From NCBI GenBank assembly GCA_938003835.1, contig CALKXJ010000007.1, forward strand, positions 248,001-312,000: a stretch of 64,000 bases of DNA. The letters run 5' to 3'. Below are positions 53,678-61,614 of the stretch, piece after piece (within the stretch, counting starts at the first letter, position 1; every line of letters begins with the position of its first letter). Source of the DNA: an uncultured Bryobacteraceae bacterium (GTDB taxonomy: Bacteria > Acidobacteriota > Terriglobia > Bryobacterales > Bryobacteraceae). The translations under genes were made by a program, and so were the position numbers. The notes under the pieces were generated by a model. The model made no database searches, was not told where the DNA came from, and was given only the letters and a program-made list of their open reading frames with translations.

Positions 53678-54333
53678 CGGATAAACTGTTCGCTCCTCTG
53701 CGGACCGCCTGGCGCGCCGTGCTGGCCCGTCCGCGGCTGATCCTGACCGCCTGGGGCGGGGGCGCCGTACTGGTGGTGCTCGTCTATCTCTGGCTGGGTT
53801 TGCCCGAGCGGACCCCCTGGGATCTGCTTCTCTCCGCCGTCCTGTTCGTGCTACTCGTCGCTGGGGCGATCGGACTGGCGGGGTGGACGCTTGTCGCTTT
53901 CGAGGAGCCCGCGCCCGTTTGGGCATCCTGGCCGCGGCGCCTCGGACGCCTCGCCCCGGTTGTGCTGCTGATGGCCGCCGCCGTTGTGCTCGTCGTCTGG
54001 CGGCTGAGTCGCTTTTCCGGGTGGCTCGCGGGGGCCGCGGCGATTCTCCTTCTGCTGCCCCTGGCAAGCCAGGCGGCGCGCGGCACGGTTTGCCTGCGCC
54101 GCGCGGCGAGTCTGCTTCGGCGTCCCGAATACTGGCTGGCCGGGGTGATCGCCATCCTCATTGGTGTGGCACTTCCCTGGGCGGTCGTCCTCTGGACTCC
54201 GGTGCACGGCGGGCTGCTGGTGGAAACGCTGAGCCTCGCCCTGCGTTTCGGCGTGGCGTGGCTGGCGGCGGTGGCCTCGTGGCTATTCCTGGCGGCCTCG
54301 ATCCTTGAGCTCAGCCGGAAGTCCCCGGCGTAG
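53674..54333 (+). CDS. Multi-span membrane protein linked to the alpha-2-macroglobulin
   Basis: The 219-residue protein begins at ATG 53674, overlapping the stop of the macroglobulin gene (ATGA). It has about five or six hydrophobic segments (LILTAWGGGAVLVVLVYLW, LLLSAVLFVLLVAGAIGLAG, LAPVVLLMAAAVVLVVW, YWLAGVIAILIGVALPWAVV, VAWLAAVASWLFLAASILEL). There is no recognised domain. A frame starting earlier is antisense to nothing but reads within the macroglobulin gene, so it is not used. The last 51 bp overlap the end of the opposing SpoIID-type gene. Confidence 0.75.
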   Translation: MTDKLFAPLRTAWRAVLARPRLILTAWGGGAVLVVLVYLWLGLPERTPWDLLLSAVLFVLLVAGAIGLAGWTLVAFEEPAPVWASWPRRLGRLAPVVLLMAAAVVLVVWRLSRFSGWLAGAAAILLLLPLASQAARGTVCLRRAASLLRRPEYWLAGVIAILIGVALPWAVVLWTPVHGGLLVETLSLALRFGVAWLAAVASWLFLAASILELSRKSPA

Positions 54334-55710
54334 CCAGTCCGAGAGCACGGCCATGCCGTGGCGATCGAGCAGGCCCCGGACGCGCACGCGCGAATCGTCG
54401 TGAAATTTGCGATGCGCGGACGGCAACGAGCCTGACGGGGCAGGTGGCGCCAGCACCAGCGCCAATCCCTCGCTGAACCAGCGCGGCGTCGAGGGGTGAG
54501 CGTGGGAGTCGAGCACGGCGTGCACGAGTTCGTGAAGCAGCGTTGCCTCGAGCGCGCCAGCCGAGCGAAGCACCTCCGGCGGTTGAAGCCGGATCGTCGC
54601 GCCGGTCATCGAGCCGGCTACCCAACCCGGCTCCCCCGTGGCGTCGCGAAAGGCGGCCACGGTGGGATAGACACGCAGGCGGACGCGGCGGCTCAATGGA
54701 AGTCCCGTGCGCCGCTCCGCCTCACTCAACAGCCGCTCAGCCAGCGGCAGCAACGTCCGCTCCTCCCCGGCCCGCGTGGTGAACAGATCGAGGCGTTGCC
54801 CGCCGAAGTATTGCCAGGTGAAGCCACGTGCCGTGATGCCCAGCACAGTCCCGGGATAGTAGAAAGCGAGGATCTGTCTGTAGCTGTGCCCTTCCCTGCC
54901 CCGCAGGTCCGCGCCGGCCTGGCACAGGCCCACGCCGTGACCGTGCCCGTAGCCACGAAAGAGGAGCTCGCCGCCGCTGCCAGAAACCTCATAGCGCAAG
55001 CTCCGCAGCAAGTGCCAGCCGAGTCGGCGGCCCACGGCATGATGAAGCAACTCCCCGCTGATCCTTCGCCCGCCGATCTCGAGCTCCATCACGCGGCCTG
55101 ACGGCGAGCGCCGCACAATGCGGATCCCGCCTGGTCCGGAGCTCAGGCGGACGCCTTCCTCCTCGAGCGCGGCGCGAAGATCGGCCGCCGAGATGGCGGC
55201 GGTCCACCCACTCCGCCCTTTCGAGATGCAGTAGGTGTCCTCCAGCCGCCTCAAGTACGGGGCGGAATGATCAGGCCATAACTCAGCCGCCGCGGCCGTC
55301 GCGCCGCCGCAGTCGGCGTGGTGAAAGGCGGCGATGGGCGCGCCTTCGTACCAGAGCAGCTCCCCTTCCGTGGCGGCTGCGGCCTGGCGGAGACGCTCAG
55401 TAACAGCAGACAGGCGCAGGTCCTGGCAGTGGGTGGTGTCGCAGAAGTCAAACCCTTCCGCGCGGTGGCGGCCCTGGAAGCGGTGGGCGAAGGTCCGCGC
55501 GACGACAGCCATCGCCTTCAGCCCCTCCTCCGAGCGAAATGCGCCCGCTTCGCCGGCCAGCACCGCCGCGACGTAATCCTCGCGCGCCAGCTCGATCGTA
55601 CGAGCCTTGGGGTGAGAGGGCTGCTGCCAGAACAGGCGGACCTTGTAGCTCACCTGCGCGACGCACGGCGAGGCCGCGGCCAGGGCCACGGCGAGCCACA
55701 TCCGCTTCAT
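54283..55710 (-). CDS. SpoIID/LytB-domain protein fused to a gluzincin-type metallopeptidase domain
   Basis: The 475-residue protein starts with a signal peptide (MKRMWLAVALAAASPCVAQ). Residues 40-300 form a SpoIID lytic transglycosylase-like domain: Glu54 in LAGEAGAFRSEEGLKAMAVV at the expected catalytic place, RTFAHRF, and GYGHGHGVGLCQAGADLRG. The C-terminal part has His393-Glu-Leu-Val-His397 (HELVH), then Glu414 in PRWFSEGLA, the zinc site of MA-type peptidases. The product would cut peptidoglycan strands and perhaps peptides. Its ATG overlaps the stop of the upstream transpeptidase gene by 4 bp. Confidence 0.8.
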   Translation of the reverse strand: MKRMWLAVALAAASPCVAQVSYKVRLFWQQPSHPKARTIELAREDYVAAVLAGEAGAFRSEEGLKAMAVVARTFAHRFQGRHRAEGFDFCDTTHCQDLRLSAVTERLRQAAAATEGELLWYEGAPIAAFHHADCGGATAAAAELWPDHSAPYLRRLEDTYCISKGRSGWTAAISAADLRAALEEEGVRLSSGPGGIRIVRRSPSGRVMELEIGGRRISGELLHHAVGRRLGWHLLRSLRYEVSGSGGELLFRGYGHGHGVGLCQAGADLRGREGHSYRQILAFYYPGTVLGITARGFTWQYFGGQRLDLFTTRAGEERTLLPLAERLLSEAERRTGLPLSRRVRLRVYPTVAAFRDATGEPGWVAGSMTGATIRLQPPEVLRSAGALEATLLHELVHAVLDSHAHPSTPRWFSEGLALVLAPPAPSGSLPSAHRKFHDDSRVRVRGLLDRHGMAVLSDWLRRGLPAELKDRGRQE

Positions 55711-56543
55711 CGCAGCCTCCCCACGCGGACAAGTCCCTCCAGTATGCTCGCCGCGACCGGAGCAGCGTCAAACGCGCCTTGCCCCTGTTCGAGAAACACC
55801 ACCAAAACGATGTCGGGCGCCGTGGCGGGCGCAAAGCCGGCGAACCAGGCGTGCGTGTACGCGCCCCCGGGGCCGGAGGCCGTCCCCGTCTTCCCGGCCA
55901 CCGGGATGGGAACACGCGCTGCCGCCTGACCGGTCCCGTAACGAACACAGCCGACCATCCCCTCGAGCACGTAGGAGAGCTCCGGGCGGCGTGTGACGGC
56001 GGCAGCGAGACGCCGATAGGCGGACGCCAGAGCGAGCGGCGTCACCTCGATCGCGCTTTCACCCACGGCTTGGAGCGCGAGTTGCTCCTGACTTTCCGTC
56101 CGGCGCAGATTGCCCGTGGCCTCCCGCTCAATGAGACCGGTTCGAGCAACCAGGCCCGCGCGCTCGAAAGCGGCAACGAGCCCGTCCGGCGACAGGCGGC
56201 GGGCCGCCTGCGTGAAATACCAGTTGCACGACCAGGCCAGGGCTGCTACGGCGTCGAACGGCGGCAAGTTCTCCAAATGGGTGCAGTCCAGGCGGCGGCC
56301 CGCCAGCCGGACCTCCCTGCGGCACGGGATACGCGGGGCCGCCTTCCCGGAGCCGGTCTCGAGCAGCGCGGCCAGCGTGAACGGTTTGACGGCAGAGCCA
56401 GGTCGTGCTTGCCGGAGCGCGGCGCGCCGCGGATCGTGGCAGGCAACCAGCTTGCCTGTTCCGGCCTCCAGCACCACCGCAGTCCCTTGGCGGCCGCTCA
56501 TCGCCCGGCTAAGGACCTCGGAGAGAGGCTCGGCGGCTGGCAC
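55707..56543 (-). CDS. Stand-alone penicillin-binding-protein transpeptidase domain without export signal
   Basis: All three catalytic motifs are intact: SAVK (Ser50-Lys53), SCN (105-107) and KTGT (218-221). The 278 residues correspond to a class B PBP transpeptidase domain alone; normal class B PBPs have about 550-650 residues with a membrane anchor. A stop codon (TGA) two codons upstream excludes a longer N terminus, so the GTG start gives a protein without signal peptide or span. Export by a partner, or loss of function, are both possible. The SpoIID-type gene overlaps it, indicating a joint cell-wall role. Confidence 0.82.
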   Translation of the reverse strand: MPAAEPLSEVLSRAMSGRQGTAVVLEAGTGKLVACHDPRRAALRQARPGSAVKPFTLAALLETGSGKAAPRIPCRREVRLAGRRLDCTHLENLPPFDAVAALAWSCNWYFTQAARRLSPDGLVAAFERAGLVARTGLIEREATGNLRRTESQEQLALQAVGESAIEVTPLALASAYRRLAAAVTRRPELSYVLEGMVGCVRYGTGQAAARVPIPVAGKTGTASGPGGAYTHAWFAGFAPATAPDIVLVVFLEQGQGAFDAAPVAASILEGLVRVGRLR

Positions 56544-56546
56544 GCC

Positions 56547-57302
56547 TCAGACCGTGACGCGGAACTTCCCCTTCAGGAGGAAGGCCGAGGCCATCGAGAT
56601 GATCAGGAACCAAACCAGCCAGTGCGCCTCGAAGCCGAACATCTGAACGCGCGCCGCCGGGTAGTCCACCTCGATCCACTTCACGCCGGAGGCCGGCAGG
56701 GGCGGCTCGCCCGGATAGAGCAACAGCGAAGGATGTAGCCCGACGCGCCGCGTGGAGACGAACCGGCGCTCGTTTCCGGCCACCACCGACTTGGTGACGG
56801 TGACCGGTCCAGCCAACAGGCGAAGCTCACCGGCGGCTGGCTGAGCGGCCCGGATCCGCCAGCTCACCTGGTGCGCCCCCAGAAGCCGCACGCCGGGCGT
56901 CTCCACCGCGATTCCCTCCGGGGCTTCGAGCCGAAAGACTTCACCGCCGTTCATTGCCGCCTCGAACTGCGCGGTAACAATCGCCGCGCGCCCGGGCTCG
57001 AGCGGGCGTTTCCCGTAGTAGCCGTCCAGAGCCACCAGCAGCAGGACCATCGGAACCGTCACAATCGCGGCCGGCCGGAGCATCAGGCCGAAGTAACGCG
57101 CATTCGCCGCGAGCAGCTTCTTCTGCGCCTGCCAGATGATCGCCGGATCGTCAGCATACAGGCGAATCTCGAGCAGGTGCGCCTGGAGCCTCTTCTTGGT
57201 CCGGCGGATGGCGGCCTGATCCGAAGTTTTGCGAAAGACCCAAAGCAGGATAACACCGGCCGCCGCGCTGATCAACAAGAGGCTGACTGACTCGAGCGGC
57301 AT
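56547..57302 (-). CDS. Three-span membrane protein with basic cytoplasmic hairpin and external domain (Oxa1/EMC3-like topology)
   Basis: The 251-residue protein has span 1 (VSLLLISAAAGVILLWVF), then a basic helical region (IRRTKKRLQAHLLEIRLYAD and AQKKLLAANARYFGL), span 2 (AAIVTVPMVLLLVALDGYY), an external beta-rich region of about 110 residues, and span 3 (WLVWFLIISMASAFLL). Span, coiled coil, span is the layout of the Oxa1/EMC3/DUF106 membrane-insertase superfamily, but the large insert is not, and I cannot claim homology. It is the first gene of the transpeptidase-SpoIID series and lies 3 bp after the small ribbon-helix-helix gene. Confidence 0.7.
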   Translation of the reverse strand: MPLESVSLLLISAAAGVILLWVFRKTSDQAAIRRTKKRLQAHLLEIRLYADDPAIIWQAQKKLLAANARYFGLMLRPAAIVTVPMVLLLVALDGYYGKRPLEPGRAAIVTAQFEAAMNGGEVFRLEAPEGIAVETPGVRLLGAHQVSWRIRAAQPAAGELRLLAGPVTVTKSVVAGNERRFVSTRRVGLHPSLLLYPGEPPLPASGVKWIEVDYPAARVQMFGFEAHWLVWFLIISMASAFLLKGKFRVTV

Positions 57303-57305
57303 GGA

Positions 57306-57500
57306 TTACTGGAGATAGCCCAGACCTTTCAGCTTGTTTATGATCTGCTCATCGGTCTCGGCATCCTCGAGCTTGGCCAGTTCCCTCTCGATGATATGTT
57401 CGACAAACTCCTCCGGGGATGAATAGCCGGCAAGGCCGGCACAGCGCTTGACGCGCTCCCAAAGTTCCTTCCGTAACTTAACGCTTGGTTGTTTCAACAA
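57306..57500 (-). CDS. Small ribbon-helix-helix-like protein
   Basis: The 64-residue protein reads PSVKLRKELWERVKRCAGLA near the N terminus, then YSSPEEFVEHIIERELAKL. The pattern of a beta strand followed by two helices matches the ribbon-helix-helix DNA-binding fold of CopG/Arc proteins. It starts at TTG (57500 or 57497), overlapping the phosphodiesterase gene by 23 bp. No toxin gene accompanies it, so it may instead regulate this envelope gene series or be a structural adaptor. Confidence 0.65.
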   Translation of the reverse strand: MLKQPSVKLRKELWERVKRCAGLAGYSSPEEFVEHIIERELAKLEDAETDEQIINKLKGLGYLQ

Positions 57501-59580
57501 TGACTTGACCCTCCATATGTGCGGGCTTCGGCAGGCCGAACAAGGCGAGCGCCGTGGGCGCCATATCCTCGATGCCGGGATCGTCCGAGGCCAGCTTCAG
57601 GTTGGAGAAGAGTACGCCTGGCACGAGCACCGGGTCCAGGCTGTGATCGCCGCTCCAGGCTTTCGGGTTGTCCTCGAAAACCTTCGAGGTGACTTTGCCT
57701 TGCGCGGCGTCCCACGATGTCCGGTAACCGTTGCTGTAACCTACGATGAGATCGGGAGCCTCCTCTAGATACGGCCCCCGGTAGAGCCTGTTGGTGGCAT
57801 AAACCTGCTGAATGGCGACCTCACCGGTGTCTGGATCCCTGAGGCCGCTCAGGCGGGCGATCAGCTCGGCTTTCAGCGCTTCGGCCTCCGCGCCCGGCGC
57901 GACGATGCCGCCGCTCTCCCGGCCCCTGAGATTCAGGTACAGTCCGGCGAGCCCGAGCGTGTAGGCGCGCGTCCGGCTCCAGTCCACACCCTTGAAGTAA
58001 GGACCGGCCGTCGTGGCGCCGTCCCGGAGAGCCAGATAGCCGTTGTCGAGCAGCCAGGTATTCAGGTTTACCCCCCGGCGGAACGAGGCGAAACCGTGAT
58101 CGGACAGCACGAACAGCGCTGTCTCCCGGTCCACGTACCGCAGCGTCCGTCCCACCAGCTCGTCCATGCGCGCATACATCGCCTCGATGGTCCGAGCGTG
58201 CTTGCCCGAAGCCCGGTTCTCGAGGTACCGGTAGAACATGTGCTGGATGCGGTCACTCGCGTCAAAGACGCAGGCAGTAACTCCATGCCGCATCTTGGCC
58301 AGCGAGTTGAAAAACATCGCCTCCCGCTCCTCGTGAATCGCCCAAGCCTGCTCGAGAAAGGCGTCCTCGTCAATGGCGCCCTCGTTCAACGCCCAGGTGT
58401 CCTCGGCCATACCTACCGTCGCAAACGAGCCGAGCAGCTTCGCCAAATATGCGGAATAGTAAGCAGGATGTGAGATCGGCAGCGCCGGCCGCTCCGGGTC
58501 GATGTTGATCGGCGTCACATACAGGTTCACTTCGGGCTCGAGCTGAGTAAGCAGGAAGCGGCAGATGCCGTAGGCGGTGATGCCCGGACCCGCGCGGAAC
58601 GCTACGGGAATCCAGCTTGTGTATTTCCCGAGCCGAAGCGGATACCGTTCCCCTTGAATCTCGAGGATCGCTTCGCCGGGCTTCCCGTTGGGTACCAGGG
58701 CAAACGGGACAGCCAGGGGTGGGGCCTCTTCAAGAAGCGGGTGCTCGGGACCTTCGAGCTGGCCGGTGATGCGCCTTCCGTTCCGATGGAGAGGATAGCG
58801 GCTGCCGTTCTCGTAACTTACCTGTTCCTGTCGCGTGGAAAAGAACGAGAAGCTGCCCTGTGTGCCGCGGAGGTCCGGCGTGCACATCGCCGAGAGAAGC
58901 TTGCCGTCGAACTTCTCCGGCGGAAAGGTGATCGGTACGCGCAGGATTGTGCAGTCGACCCCGTGCTCGGCCAGAATCTTCCAGAAGGGAAGACTCTTGC
59001 GCCGGAGGTCTACCGTGGGCCGGCTCAGCGGAATCCGGTAGCGCCCGAGCTGGAGCACGCGCCGCGGCTTGTTGACGCGCGAGGAAGACAACTCCGGCAG
59101 ATAGGACTTTAGGTTGCGGTTGAGAAAGTCGAAGATGTTGTGTCGCGCCGGGCTGACGCCGGTCGCGAAGGTCGACCAGGCCACCGGCGAAAGCGAAGGA
59201 AAGGTGGTGCGCAACCTTCGATAGGAGCCCTCCTGGCGCAGCCGTGCCAGATTCGGCAGCTTCCCCTCGGCCATCAGGCGTTCGGCGATGCCGGGATCGA
59301 AGCCGTCCAGACCGAGGAAAATGACCTTCTTGACGCAGGCGTTCCGGAGCGCTTTTCGACGCCGCCGGCCGCGCCAGAGCATCCGGGCCGGCCACGTGAG
59401 CAACGTCCCGACACTCAGCACGAACGCCCAGATCAGGGCAAGAAATGAGCCAAGGAAGGCGAACCCGGCGCCCGGGCCAATGTAGGCCAGCTCAAGCTCC
59501 GGGCAAAGGCTGGGCCGGACGAGAGCACACGCCGCGGCCGCCAGCAGCAGCCAGCCGGGAATGAGCTTCACACGCTTCAT
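57478..59580 (-). CDS. Membrane-anchored alkaline-phosphatase-superfamily phosphodiesterase/phosphotransferase
   Basis: The 700-residue protein has two N-terminal spans (WLLLAAAACALV and FAFLGSFLALIWAFVLSVGT) and then a type I phosphodiesterase/nucleotide-pyrophosphatase domain. The metal-binding Asp lies in KVIFLGLDGFDPGIAERL, the likely Ser/Thr nucleophile is near LSPVAWSTFATGVSPARHNI, and VFDASDRIQHMFYRY and FVLSDHGFASF supply the later metal ligands. Related proteins in bacteria hydrolyse or transfer phosphate-linked groups, often on glycans. The upstream sulfatase-like gene shares one base (TGATG), so the two are translated together. Confidence 0.82.
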   Translation of the reverse strand: MKRVKLIPGWLLLAAAACALVRPSLCPELELAYIGPGAGFAFLGSFLALIWAFVLSVGTLLTWPARMLWRGRRRRKALRNACVKKVIFLGLDGFDPGIAERLMAEGKLPNLARLRQEGSYRRLRTTFPSLSPVAWSTFATGVSPARHNIFDFLNRNLKSYLPELSSSRVNKPRRVLQLGRYRIPLSRPTVDLRRKSLPFWKILAEHGVDCTILRVPITFPPEKFDGKLLSAMCTPDLRGTQGSFSFFSTRQEQVSYENGSRYPLHRNGRRITGQLEGPEHPLLEEAPPLAVPFALVPNGKPGEAILEIQGERYPLRLGKYTSWIPVAFRAGPGITAYGICRFLLTQLEPEVNLYVTPINIDPERPALPISHPAYYSAYLAKLLGSFATVGMAEDTWALNEGAIDEDAFLEQAWAIHEEREAMFFNSLAKMRHGVTACVFDASDRIQHMFYRYLENRASGKHARTIEAMYARMDELVGRTLRYVDRETALFVLSDHGFASFRRGVNLNTWLLDNGYLALRDGATTAGPYFKGVDWSRTRAYTLGLAGLYLNLRGRESGGIVAPGAEAEALKAELIARLSGLRDPDTGEVAIQQVYATNRLYRGPYLEEAPDLIVGYSNGYRTSWDAAQGKVTSKVFEDNPKAWSGDHSLDPVLVPGVLFSNLKLASDDPGIEDMAPTALALFGLPKPAHMEGQVIVETTKR

Positions 59581-60419
59581 CAGCGGAGCTTGCCCTCGAC
59601 GAAAAAAACCTCCAGGACCTTGTCGTGCTGGATGGGGCCGTGACCGAAATAGCCGTCCTCACCGAACAATTCGCCGTGGTCCGACGTGATGGTGAGGTAT
59701 GTGTTCTTGGGCACCAGATCGAACAGCTCTTCGACGACCCCGTCCAGGTAGCGGACCGCCTCGATCTGGCGGTGGCGCAACTCCTTGAGCTTCTTCTCGT
59801 CGAAAAACTTCTCCTTTTTGCGAACAAGCTTGCCGCCGACGACGTGATCATCCAGGTGCTTGAAGACGCCGTGCACGCCGCTGATGCGCGGCCACTGGTC
59901 CGGCGGTTCGTCCGGCAACGCATAGGGATAATGCGTTTCGCCGACGTTCAGCAGGTAGAAGCTGGGCTGCTCGGCAGAAAACGTCATTTCACGCAGCATG
60001 GCTCGCATGTCATTGTGCTTCTCCATGAGCTTGTAAGTGTCGAAGCCCTGATTGAGGATCGTCTTGGGATTGAGCACAGGCAGCGACACCATGGCATGAG
60101 TCCGGTATCCCATCTTCTCCTTCAGAAAGATCGGAAGATACAGCCGCGGCACCAGCGATTTGAACTCGATGCCATCAACGCCAAGGCGCTCGTTGTACTT
60201 AAAGAACTCTTTCGTGTAGTACTCGGAGGCGTAGACATGCTTTGGACTCCTGTGGGGCATCAACCCCATCAGGAAGTTGTAGTGGGAGGGAGCCGTCCAG
60301 GAGGCGTATGCCCATCGCTTCTCCACCCGGCCGAGCTTGGCGATCGTCTTCGGCTTGGCTCGGATGAAAGAGTCGTAGCGGCAACTGTCAAAAATCACCA
60401 GAACGTAGTTGTTGGCCAA
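59580..60419 (-). CDS. Sulfatase-like alkaline-phosphatase-superfamily protein
   Basis: The 279-residue protein begins at TTG with GGAGG upstream. YVLVIFDSCRYDSFIRAKPK at the start carries the metal-binding Asp and a Cys at the place of the sulfatase nucleophile, but not the CxPSR formylglycine motif, so it is more like the sulfatase-fold phosphotransferases. WASWTAPSHYNFLMGLMPH and TITSDHGELFGEDGYFGHGP complete the fold. There is no signal peptide. Its stop is shared with the start of the larger phosphodiesterase gene, suggesting a joint function on a phosphate ester or glycan. Confidence 0.78.
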   Translation of the reverse strand: MANNYVLVIFDSCRYDSFIRAKPKTIAKLGRVEKRWAYASWTAPSHYNFLMGLMPHRSPKHVYASEYYTKEFFKYNERLGVDGIEFKSLVPRLYLPIFLKEKMGYRTHAMVSLPVLNPKTILNQGFDTYKLMEKHNDMRAMLREMTFSAEQPSFYLLNVGETHYPYALPDEPPDQWPRISGVHGVFKHLDDHVVGGKLVRKKEKFFDEKKLKELRHRQIEAVRYLDGVVEELFDLVPKNTYLTITSDHGELFGEDGYFGHGPIQHDKVLEVFFVEGKLR

Positions 60420-60437
60420 ATTCTTCCTCCGCCAATT

Positions 60438-61610
60438 CTACGCCGTGTGCCGCCGGATTGTCGAATCGTTGAGAGTCAGACCCAGCCCAGGACGCCCTGT
60501 GAGCGCCAGGGTTCCATGGTCGAAGGCTTCCGGAGGATCGACCAGCTCCGCCCGCCAGGGGACTTCGCCGAAAGCATGCTCCAGAATGAGGAAGTTCGGT
60601 AGCGTGGCGGAAACCTGCGCCGCCGCCGCGTCGCCGACCGGGCTGGCCGGCCCGTGAGGCGACACCCACAGGCCCGCGCCTTCGGCCATGGCGGCGATCT
60701 TCTTCAGCTCCAACATCCCACCACAGTACTTGACATCCGGCATGACAATGTCGGCGGCGCCGGCGGCGATGTAACGATGAAACGCTTTCACCGAAAACAG
60801 GGCTTCGCCTCCCGCCGTGGGCATCGGGGCCTCGCCTTTGATTGCAGCCAAGTCCTCCCACCGCCGGCAAACCTCTTCGAGCCAGAACAGGCGCAAGGGC
60901 TCCAGGCGCCGCGCCAGCTTGAGTCCGCGCGCCAGATCGAGGCGACTATGAACGTCCACCAGCAGATCCCGCTTGGGGCCGATCGCCTCCCGCACGGCGC
61001 GCACGCACTCCACCGCCAGATCCATTGCTTTTTCAATGGCTGCCGGCTCGGCGTCTAGCGGCGGCATCCCGTCGAAAGGCGCCAGCTTGACGGCATGGAA
61101 GCCGGCTGCCGCGGCGCGCGAGGCCATCTCGGCAAAACCGGCCGGTGAGCGCGGCTCCGTCGAACGGTTGATGTTGGCATAGACGCGAACCGTCGGCCGG
61201 AGCAGGCCACCGAAAAGCTGGTAAGCGGGCAAGCCGAGCAACTTCCCCTGCAGGTCCCATAGACACTGTTCCAGGCCACTGAGCGCTACCGCCGCAGGCC
61301 GGCCGCTCCGCTCGATCTCGCCCCAAGCCGAACGGCGCAGCCATTCAACATCGAAGATCGAGCGGTCGGCAAGCCCTCTCAGGAACTGGCGGGCCAGCGT
61401 GACGGTCAGAGCATCGTTGCCGCCGTGCGAGGCATCGCCGATGCCGGTGAGGCCAGCGCTCGAGCTCAGGCGGAACAGCACCCAGTTGCCGCGACGATTG
61501 ACCCGCACGACGAAGGCTTCGAGCTCGCCCACCCTGACCCGCGCGGCCTCCGGTGGCGCGGCCACGGCCGGCAAAGCGGCTGCCGCCAGGCACTCGCGTC
61601 GCGTGAGCAT
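60438..61610 (-). CDS. Enolase-superfamily enzyme (mandelate racemase/muconate lactonizing subgroup), exported
   Basis: The 390-residue protein starts with a leader (MLTRRECLAAAALPAVAAPP) that includes twin arginines. Barrel motifs include the KLA segment around HAVKLAPFDGM, Asp in LLVDVHSRLD, Glu in FWLEEVCRRWED, Glu in TAGGEALFS, and His in WVSPHGPASP. This His/Asp pattern fits acid-sugar dehydratases or epimerases. The substrate is unknown. It follows a second member of the superfamily after 4 bp. Confidence 0.85.
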   Translation of the reverse strand: MLTRRECLAAAALPAVAAPPEAARVRVGELEAFVVRVNRRGNWVLFRLSSSAGLTGIGDASHGGNDALTVTLARQFLRGLADRSIFDVEWLRRSAWGEIERSGRPAAVALSGLEQCLWDLQGKLLGLPAYQLFGGLLRPTVRVYANINRSTEPRSPAGFAEMASRAAAAGFHAVKLAPFDGMPPLDAEPAAIEKAMDLAVECVRAVREAIGPKRDLLVDVHSRLDLARGLKLARRLEPLRLFWLEEVCRRWEDLAAIKGEAPMPTAGGEALFSVKAFHRYIAAGAADIVMPDVKYCGGMLELKKIAAMAEGAGLWVSPHGPASPVGDAAAAQVSATLPNFLILEHAFGEVPWRAELVDPPEAFDHGTLALTGRPGLGLTLNDSTIRRHTA

Positions 61611-61614
61611 TCTG

